Part shown: positions 1 to 5,138 of the stretch, piece by piece
Layout of the letters: each line of letters opens with the position of its first letter
Position numbering within the stretch: position 1 is the first letter of the stretch
Program-made: the position numbers and the translations under genes
The notes under the pieces: generated by a model
The model's database searches: none
What the model was told of the DNA's origin: nothing
What the model saw: the letters and a program-made list of their open reading frames with translations, nothing else
DNA from: Firmicutes bacterium UBA2296
GTDB lineage: Bacteria; Bacillota; UBA994
Length of the DNA stretch: 7,662 nucleotides
Assembly (NCBI GenBank): GCA_002345475.1
Contig: DDWC01000248.1
Coordinates: 2,522-10,183 of the forward strand
Direction: 5' to 3'

Positions 1-1644
1 AAAGAAGAACGAGCCGATAGGACGCTTGGGGTCCTTAAGTCCTACTCTTGCTCGACGCATGGCGCGTGCCACCGAAGACACCGCCTGCTCCTGCCCGATG
101 ACACGCTGATGCAATATGGCCTCAAGCTTGAGCAACCTCTCAGACTCTTCTTCCTGCAACTTATTCACGGGAATGCCTGTCCAGGTGGAAACGATATGTG
201 CCACGTCCTCCACAGTGACCTCGGCCTCGCTCACGACTCGTTCTTTCTCCCATTGTTGCCTTTTCTCATCCAGTTCCTGACGGATGCTCTTCTCCTTGTC
301 GCGGAGCTCCGCCGCCTTCTCATACTCCTGGTTGCCAGCGGCCAACGCCTTCTGTTGCTCGATGCTAGCCAACTGCTCTTCAAGCCCCTTGAGGTTAGGG
401 GGCGCCGTGTAGTTTCGCAAGCGGACTCTGCTCGAAGCCTCATCGATCAGATCTATGGCTTTGTCCGGCAGGAAGCGGTCACTAATATAACGATCAGAGA
501 GCTTAACGGCGGCCTCCAGAGCCACATCGGGCAGTTTTACCCGGTGATGGGCTTCATAACGGTCGCGCAAGCCTTTGAGAATCTCCAGTGCCTGTTCAGG
601 CGTGGGCGCCTCGACCATGACTGGCTGGAACCTGCGTTCCAGGGCCGGGTCCTTTTCGACATGTTTGCGGTATTCATCGAGGGTGGTGGCCCCGACACAC
701 TGCAGCTCTCCTCGGGCCAGGGCTGGCTTCAGAATATTACTGGCGTCAATAGCACCCTCAGCTCCACCGGCCCCGATTATCGTATGCATCTCATCGATGA
801 AGACAACCACATTCCGTTGCGACTGAATTTCATTTACGACGCTCTTGAGCCGCTCCTCGAACTCTCCCCTGTACTTGGTACCTGCCACCAGCGAAGCCAG
901 ATCCAGTGCCACTACCCGCTTGTCCCGCAGGGTCTCGGGGACCTCTCCAGACACAATGCGTTGCGCCAAGCCTTCAACAATAGCCGTCTTACCTACGCCT
1001 GGCTCCCCTATCAGAACGGGATTATTCTTGGTTCTGCGCGACAATATTTGCACCATACGCTCCGTTTCCTTCTCACGGCCAATCACGGGGTCCAGTTTGC
1101 CCTGTGAGGCTAAGTCAGTATAATCTCTGCCAAAGGAATCCAGAGTTGGTGTATCGCTGTCTGGCCGTTCGTTCTTGCGTGCCTTCTTGCGCGGGTCAGC
1201 CTTAGCGTCAGTGTGCCCCTGGCCTGTGGCCTGCAGCGCTTCCTGAATGGTTTCTATATCAATGCCCAGATTGTGGAGCGCCAGAGCCGCTACGCCTTCC
1301 CCTTCGTCCAGCAAACCCAGAAGGATGTGGGGAATATCCAGTGCTGGTAAGCCTTGCTGCCGCGCCGCCAGGAAAGCCAGTTCAAGCACTTTCTTGACGC
1401 GGGCAGACACATTAGTAGCCCGCACCTGCTCTTCTCCTCTTCCTACTATCTCCTCAATCTGCTCAACTATGTCAGCACGTTTCAGCGCCAGGCGGTCCAA
1501 AAGATCGGAATTACCCTCCGTCAATACGTCTACTGCCGCCAGGAGCAGATGTTCTGTCCCGATAATGGCATGGTTAAACTCGGCCGCCGCCTCTTCAGCC
1601 ATTGCCAGCAATCTCTGCGCGCCGGGCGTTAATGGAAACATCAT
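1..1644 (-). CDS. clpC: ATP-dependent Clp protease ATP-binding subunit ClpC (partial, C-terminus cut by window edge)
   Basis: AAA+ unfoldase that feeds substrates to ClpP; cytoplasmic, general and stress proteolysis. The first 548 codons are present and open throughout; the family is usually about 810 residues. Domains seen: N-domain with two Clp-N repeats (about 5-70 and 80-145), linker (about 145-168), first AAA+ module with Walker A GEPGVGKT (213-220), pore loop GTKYRGEFEERL (255-266), Walker B VVVFIDE (279-285), sensor GATT (318-321), arginine-finger segment ALERRF (334-339), and a coiled-coil middle domain with a UVR-like segment QEYEKAAELRDKE (about 438-450). The window ends at RPIGSFFF, just before the second Walker A. 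The start ATGATG at 1644 overlaps the mcsB stop by 4 bases (ATGA); GGAGG at 1655-1659 lies 10 bases upstream of the first ATG. Oddity: the second N-repeat lacks the usual GTEH (it reads DIPH, 103-106), and the first lacks the usual EGEG segment. ClpC rather than ClpB or ClpE is supported by the operon and the middle-domain type. Confidence 0.96.
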   Translation of the reverse strand, partial: MMFPLTPGAQRLLAMAEEAAAEFNHAIIGTEHLLLAAVDVLTEGNSDLLDRLALKRADIVEQIEEIVGRGEEQVRATNVSARVKKVLELAFLAARQQGLPALDIPHILLGLLDEGEGVAALALHNLGIDIETIQEALQATGQGHTDAKADPRKKARKNERPDSDTPTLDSFGRDYTDLASQGKLDPVIGREKETERMVQILSRRTKNNPVLIGEPGVGKTAIVEGLAQRIVSGEVPETLRDKRVVALDLASLVAGTKYRGEFEERLKSVVNEIQSQRNVVVFIDEMHTIIGAGGAEGAIDASNILKPALARGELQCVGATTLDEYRKHVEKDPALERRFQPVMVEAPTPEQALEILKGLRDRYEAHHRVKLPDVALEAAVKLSDRYISDRFLPDKAIDLIDEASSRVRLRNYTAPPNLKGLEEQLASIEQQKALAAGNQEYEKAAELRDKEKSIRQELDEKRQQWEKERVVSEAEVTVEDVAHIVSTWTGIPVNKLQEEESERLLKLEAILHQRVIGQEQAVSSVARAMRRARVGLKDPKRPIGSFFF

Positions 1645-2717
1645 TGATTATCACCCTCCCTGATTCTATCTACAACAATATTTCGGGCGATATCTGCCCG
1701 CGCTATGTCTCTTTCACCTGCGGACAGAGGCCTCCCGGCTGAGTGCTGCAAGGACCCTGGCTGCAGACTCACCAGTAACTCGTTAAGTGGACACGAGCCC
1801 GAGTCGCCAAGTAATCCGGCAGCAACACCAAGACGCAAATCTGATAACAACGACATGGCCTCCTGCCCAGTCAGGATACGTGCGTTTTGCAGTGTACCTA
1901 AGGCCCTGTAAACTTTATCCTCCAGCTTTGTCTTTTCCCTGGCCAGCATGCGCCGGAGCAAGGCTCTCTCCTGCGAGACGATTTGCGAAATCACAGAAGA
2001 CAGGTTCTTCAAAATCTCCTGCTCATTGAGGCCGGAAGTGACCTGGTTTGATATTTGGAATACGTTGCCTGTGGCCTGGGTACCCTCTCCATACAGCCCA
2101 CGCGCCATTAAGCCAAACTGGCCTATGGCAGTCAGCACCCGGCCAATGTGTCCTGAACTGACCAACGCCGGTAAATGTATCATTACAGAAGCTCTCATGC
2201 CCGTTCCAGCGTTGGTCGGACAGGCTGTGAGATACCCGTATTCCTCATGGAAAGCAACGGGCAAAGCGGACTCAAGTACGTCATCGCAGTCGTTCGCCAG
2301 TTCGAAAGCCTTATCCAGTTCCAGCCCCGGCAGAATAGCCTGTACGCGCAAATGATCTTCTTCATTGATCATTATTGACACTGAGGCATCACTGGAGAGC
2401 GCCACTGCAGCACTTCGGCTGTTTGCCAGCACCGGACTGATCAGGTGTTGCTCCACAAGGAACAGGCGTTCAAGGTTTGAAAGGTCAGAGGTCTTCTGCA
2501 CCCTCCAGAACGTCTCCTGATTCTCCCCTCCCGGCTCCAGGACTTTTCGCACCCGCTGCAAAACTTGTTCTGCCTGGTCGTCGCTCATTGTCCCCGGAAA
2601 GGGAACGTCGCTCAGGTTACGCGCCAGGCGAACTCTGGTACTGATGACGATATCTCCTTCGCAGCCTCCGGCACACATCCACTTAGCTTTGTTCTCAGCA
2701 GACATACCCGACGACAC
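1641..2717 (-). CDS. mcsB: Protein-arginine kinase McsB
   Basis: Transfers phosphate from ATP to arginine side chains of CtsR and misfolded proteins, marking them for ClpC-ClpP. It belongs to the phosphagen-kinase fold family; 358 residues is the usual length. Seen: kinase signature STRVRLARN (26-34), NEEDH (118-122, acidic catalytic loop), CPTNAGTG (166-173) containing the conserved active-site cysteine C166, GNVFQISNQ (217-225) and RDIARA (336-341). The last matches the RDxxRA motif that I recall as the allosteric phosphoarginine site of this family. Start GTG at 2717 is chosen because GGAG lies 9 bases upstream (2727-2730) and the distance to the conserved W-M before the kinase signature fits Bacillus McsB; an in-frame ATG at 2705 has a poorer site. 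Only 3 bases separate it from the mcsA stop, and its stop overlaps clpC, so it is co-translated with both. Two extra cysteines (C15, C19) lie near the N-terminus. Confidence 0.96.
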   Translation of the reverse strand: MSSGMSAENKAKWMCAGGCEGDIVISTRVRLARNLSDVPFPGTMSDDQAEQVLQRVRKVLEPGGENQETFWRVQKTSDLSNLERLFLVEQHLISPVLANSRSAAVALSSDASVSIMINEEDHLRVQAILPGLELDKAFELANDCDDVLESALPVAFHEEYGYLTACPTNAGTGMRASVMIHLPALVSSGHIGRVLTAIGQFGLMARGLYGEGTQATGNVFQISNQVTSGLNEQEILKNLSSVISQIVSQERALLRRMLAREKTKLEDKVYRALGTLQNARILTGQEAMSLLSDLRLGVAAGLLGDSGSCPLNELLVSLQPGSLQHSAGRPLSAGERDIARADIARNIVVDRIREGDNQ

Positions 2718-2720
2718 CCC

Positions 2721-3233
2721 CTATTTCTCCGATTCCAGTTGGCGCAGCTTATCGCGCAGTTCCGCCGCGACCTCATATCTTTCCTGCTCCACAGCCTGGC
2801 GCAACTCCCTGCGCAGTTCCTCTATCTTTCTCTTGGCCAGAATGGTTTTGGCTCCCCGACTCGGGATCTTGCCCTGATGCGAGCAGTTGCCGTGTATACG
2901 TTTTAGTAAGGGAGTGAGCTGTGTCGCAAATGTGCTATAACACTGAGCGCACCCGAGACGACCTCCTTCGGCGAAACGCCTATAGTCAGACCCGCAAACC
3001 GGGCACCTCACTTCCTGTCTTTGCTTTACACTGGTCGGGCTGACTTCGCTGTGCATCAACCCCGCGAGGATGCTGTGGATGTTAAAACCCGCGGCTGGGA
3101 AATCCGCGAAACCTAGGTCACCTCGCTCACCTGCACACACGTCGCAGATGTGCAACTCTGTCCTTTCTCCGTTTACCACCTGCGTGTAGTGCAGTGTTGC
3201 CGGACGCACTCCACAACTCTGACATGTGACCAT
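2721..3233 (-). CDS. mcsA: McsA, zinc-finger activator of the arginine kinase McsB
   Basis: Cytoplasmic cofactor that binds zinc and stimulates McsB kinase activity; part of the CtsR/McsA/McsB/ClpC stress circuit. The product is 170 residues. Seen: a first CxxC pair (C4, C7) with its partner C30/C33, a second CxxC pair (C77/C80) with C95/C98, then a segment HGNCSHQGK (114-122), and a C-terminal UVR domain (about 136-170) with ERYEVAAELRDKL. The ATG at 3233 is chosen because the protein then begins MVTCQSCG as in the family; it shares one base with the ctsR stop (TGATG), with GGAGG at 3244-3248, 10 bases upstream. A longer open frame to 3290 would run into ctsR and add non-family residues. The short coupling indicates one transcript with ctsR and mcsB. 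The two four-cysteine sets are consistent with two zinc sites (inference). Confidence 0.94.
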   Translation of the reverse strand: MVTCQSCGVRPATLHYTQVVNGERTELHICDVCAGERGDLGFADFPAAGFNIHSILAGLMHSEVSPTSVKQRQEVRCPVCGSDYRRFAEGGRLGCAQCYSTFATQLTPLLKRIHGNCSHQGKIPSRGAKTILAKRKIEELRRELRQAVEQERYEVAAELRDKLRQLESEK

Positions 3234-3703
3234 CAAACATCTTCCTCCCCTGTAATAAGAGTGCCAAGCATGGCCCGCAGTAAGTGGCAACGCAGCTCAT
3301 CTCGCCACGGCAGTTCCAGCAACAGCGCCTGCCGGTCCATAACCGCCATAATCAGACGGCTTTCCCTTTCGGTAATTAATCCCTCTTTGAGAAGCATCGT
3401 CACTACATGTCCCGCCTGGCGCTGTTCCATTGGCTGGTTGCAGTGTGCCAGAGCAAGACGCAACAGCTCCGTCTGTGAATCGGAAGCCTTGGTAATTCTG
3501 ATGTAGCCGCCGCCGCCGCGCCGGGATTCAACATAATATCCTCGTTCTGGCACAAATCTGGTCTGTAACACATAGTTTATCTGCGACGGGGCGCAGGAAA
3601 ATCGGCTGGCTACTTCTCCCCGCTGTATCTCGATGGTGTTATCCTCACTTGCTTCAATCAGTCTGTGTAAAAACAGCTCGATGGCGTCGCTCATGTTGGC
3701 CAA
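3233..3703 (-). CDS. ctsR: CtsR, transcriptional repressor of class III heat-shock genes
   Basis: Dimeric winged-helix DNA-binding repressor of clp and protein-quality-control genes; heat and McsB relieve repression. Seen: N-terminal winged HTH (about 5-70) with CAPSQINYVLQTRF (37-50) and the glycine-rich wing RRGGGGYIR (61-69), which in Bacillus acts in temperature sensing and carries the arginine modified by McsB (recalled knowledge). A C-terminal helical dimerisation domain has ITERESRLIMAVMDR (110-124). I choose TTG at 3703: GGGAGG (3712-3717) is then exactly 8 bases upstream, the protein begins MANMSD as in many clostridial CtsR, and its 156 residues match the family (about 154). An ATG at 3709 would be only 2 bases from the site, and an ATG at 3694 too far. 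It is first in the operon and probably autoregulated through operators upstream. Confidence 0.93.
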   Translation of the reverse strand: MANMSDAIELFLHRLIEASEDNTIEIQRGEVASRFSCAPSQINYVLQTRFVPERGYYVESRRGGGGYIRITKASDSQTELLRLALAHCNQPMEQRQAGHVVTMLLKEGLITERESRLIMAVMDRQALLLELPWRDELRCHLLRAMLGTLITGEEDV

Positions 3704-3711
3704 ACTCATCG

Positions 3712-3717
3712 CCTCCC
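3712..3717 (-). promoter_or_regulatory. Ribosome binding site deciding the TTG start of ctsR
   Basis: The minus strand reads GGGAGG followed by 8 bases and TTG (3703-3701). The two neighbouring in-frame ATGs (3709 and 3694) are 2 and 17 or so bases away, outside the usual spacing, so this site favours the TTG. Confidence 0.75.
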
Positions 3718-3729
3718 GGGCAAAACATA

Positions 3730-3746
3730 ATTGACCTTCCCTGACC
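3730..3746 (-). promoter_or_regulatory. CtsR operator, promoter-proximal
   Basis: The minus strand shows the tandem heptads GGTCAGG-GAA-GGTCAAT. The known CtsR box is a direct repeat of RGTCAAA with a 3-base spacer NAN; spacing is exact and the first five bases of each heptad match. It lies at the predicted transcription start of the proximal promoter (3750-3778) and 27 bases upstream of the ctsR TTG, a position suited to repression. Confidence 0.82.
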
Positions 3747-3749
3747 TTA

Positions 3750-3778
3750 ATGGTAATACTCTGAACACAGTGTATCAA
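3750..3778 (-). promoter_or_regulatory. Candidate proximal SigA-type promoter of ctsR operon
   Basis: On the minus strand, TTGATA (3773-3778) is a 5/6 match to the -35 consensus. It is followed by a 17-base spacer and TACCAT (3750-3755), a 4/6 match to the -10. The predicted start falls in the CtsR operator at 3730-3746. Supported by position and spacing only. Confidence 0.55.
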
Positions 3779-3798
3779 GCCTCGACCAGAGCAGAAAT

Positions 3799-3833
3799 AG
3801 CAGAAAAAGAGCCATTTTCGCCCTCTTTCTGCT
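3799..3833 (-). other. Hairpin between the two CtsR operators
   Basis: AGCAGAAAGAG on the minus strand (3823-3833) pairs with CTCTTTTTCTGCT (3799-3811), the second arm carrying a 2-base bulge; the loop is about 11 bases. No run of T follows on the minus strand (next is ATTTCTGCTC), so a classical terminator for the methyltransferase gene is not supported. If the distal promoter at 3843-3873 is real, this stem would form the very 5' end of its transcript. Confidence 0.45.
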
Positions 3834-3842
3834 ACTATCTCA

Positions 3843-3873
3843 ATTTTACTGCCTATTTGACCTTAACTGACCA
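3843..3873 (-). promoter_or_regulatory. Candidate distal promoter of ctsR operon
   Basis: TAAAAT on the minus strand (3843-3848) is a 5/6 match to a -10 box. The best -35 is TGGTCA (3868-3873), 4/6, with a long 19-base spacer, overlapping the distal CtsR operator. Weak evidence alone; the operator beside it makes it more plausible. Confidence 0.35.
3856..3872 (-). promoter_or_regulatory. CtsR operator, distal
   Basis: The minus strand shows GGTCAGT-TAA-GGTCAAA. The second heptad is a perfect CtsR half-site, the first matches at five of seven positions, and the spacer fits NAN. It is centred 126 bases from the proximal operator, just downstream of the methyltransferase stop, and would cover the spacer of the candidate distal promoter. 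Confidence 0.82.
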
Positions 3874-3894
3874 ATGAACATGCAAGGATGCCGG

Positions 3895-5073
3895 TTATAT
3901 TACCTGCATTACAACAAACTTGAGATAACTTGTTTCCCTAGCCTGTGGAAGCACCGGATGATCCATTCCCTGCCCTCTTACCGCCACCATCTTCACCTGC
4001 CTCCTGGCATCTGCGGCGCAGTCAGCCAGAATACCCAAAAAATCATCGCTCGAAAGGTGGTATGAGCAACTCGACGAAATCAGAAACCCGCCGCTGCGAG
4101 TAAGCTTCATGCCCCGCAGGTTTATCTCTTTGTAGCCTCGGCGTGCCGCAGGCAAAGTAGCTTTGCTCTTGGTAAAGGCCGGAGGATCAAGCAATACCAC
4201 ATCGTAGCTTTCTCCCGTCTCAGATTCCTGACGCAATAGATCAAAGGCGTTGGCAGCCTGGGCCTGTATGATTGAAGCAAAGCCATTCTGCCGGGCGTTA
4301 TGTTCGATCATTTCCACGGCATCCTCGGAAATATCCACTGCCTTTACCTCGCAGGCACCGTAACCGGCAGCGTGCACGGCGAAGGAACCAGTGTGCGAAA
4401 AGCAATCGAGAACCCTTGCTCCATGAACAAAGGGTTTTATAAAGGCTCTATTCTCTCGCTGATCGAGAAAATAGCCTGTCTTTTGCCCCTGCCAAAGATC
4501 GGCCTGCATGAGAAAAGAGTTCTCGCGGAAGTCCACCACTGTCTCACATATATCCCTGGCGAAACGCACCTCCTGTTGCATGCCCTCCAGTTCTCGCACT
4601 TTTACGTCATTGCGCAGTATTACCCCTCGTGGGGACACCACCTCATCAAGAGCAGGAAGCAGTTCGGGCAGCAAATTCTCCATACCGAGACTGAGCACCT
4701 GGAGTACAGCAATATCGTTGTACATGTCAACAGTCAGGCCGGGTAGTCCATCAGCCTCTCCATGCACCAGACGGTAAGCACTGCTGTCGGACAACACTAT
4801 TTTTTTGCGCAATTCCACACTATTGCGCAGGCGCCTGCCGATAAATCCCACGTCAATCTCTTCATCCTGACGGGTTAGCAACCTGACTGTTATCTGGCTC
4901 TTGGGGTTGTAATAGCCAATGCCGACAAAGGCACCGGCATGATTCTGTACCCTGACCAAACCGCCAGGAAGAACATCACCTGCCAAACGACCAATCTCGC
5001 TGGCGTATACCCAGGGATGTCCCTGCTCTATTCGTGGCCGGCGCTCACGTTTCAGGTATATTGTTCCTTGCAC
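3895..5073 (-). CDS. rlmI: RlmI-type 23S rRNA (cytosine-C5) methyltransferase
   Basis: SAM-dependent RNA methyltransferase of the RlmI/YccW family (COG1092); E. coli RlmI makes m5C1962 in 23S rRNA. The product is 392 residues, normal for the family. Seen: N-terminal PUA RNA-binding domain (about 3-75, with GHPWVY at 18-23), central EEHEE-like domain (about 80-175), and a Rossmann methyltransferase domain with GQKTGYFLDQR (196-206), SAM motif I DCFSHTGSF (223-231), acidic residue D247, DPPAF (296-300) and SSCSYH (334-339) holding C336, the likely nucleophile. The GTG at 5073 gives the family-like opening MQGTIYLKRERR; no well-spaced ribosome binding site is visible (AAGG directly abuts the codon), so the start is less certain than the gene. 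It sits 65 bases behind the EF-G paralog across a strong hairpin. Exact target base is inferred from family membership; clostridial members are often annotated only as class I rRNA methyltransferase. Confidence 0.88.
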   Translation of the reverse strand: MQGTIYLKRERRPRIEQGHPWVYASEIGRLAGDVLPGGLVRVQNHAGAFVGIGYYNPKSQITVRLLTRQDEEIDVGFIGRRLRNSVELRKKIVLSDSSAYRLVHGEADGLPGLTVDMYNDIAVLQVLSLGMENLLPELLPALDEVVSPRGVILRNDVKVRELEGMQQEVRFARDICETVVDFRENSFLMQADLWQGQKTGYFLDQRENRAFIKPFVHGARVLDCFSHTGSFAVHAAGYGACEVKAVDISEDAVEMIEHNARQNGFASIIQAQAANAFDLLRQESETGESYDVVLLDPPAFTKSKATLPAARRGYKEINLRGMKLTRSGGFLISSSCSYHLSSDDFLGILADCAADARRQVKMVAVRGQGMDHPVLPQARETSYLKFVVMQVI

Positions 5074-5098
5074 ACCTTACACCATCTTTCTCTCAGAC

Positions 5099-5131
5099 AG
5101 ACGGGATAGGTCCACTGGACCTATCCCGTCT
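5099..5131 (-). terminator. Perfect 15-bp hairpin after the EF-G paralog, probable terminator
   Basis: AGACGGGATAGGTCC (5099-5113) and its exact reverse complement (5117-5131) enclose a 3-base loop, starting 7 bases beyond the EF-G stop. The stem is very stable, but on the minus strand it is followed by GTCTGTCTGAG, not a T-run; on the plus strand it is followed by CGTTTTGC. It may terminate inefficiently, protect the 3' end, or act on both strands. Confidence 0.6.
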
Positions 5132-5138
5132 CGTTTTG

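Noticed and set aside
109..1107. A 332-codon open frame on the plus strand
   Set aside because: It is antisense to clpC, whose minus-strand frame is continuous and carries all expected AAA+ motifs; the plus-strand product has no family resemblance.
3234..3290. A longer N-terminus for mcsA
   Set aside because: It would overlap ctsR by about 58 bases and add residues not found in the family; the ATG at 3233 fits the zinc-finger start and coupling.
3799..3833. Hairpin as a rho-independent terminator of rlmI
   Set aside because: No T-run follows on the minus strand and the stem is bulged; kept only as an unexplained hairpin.
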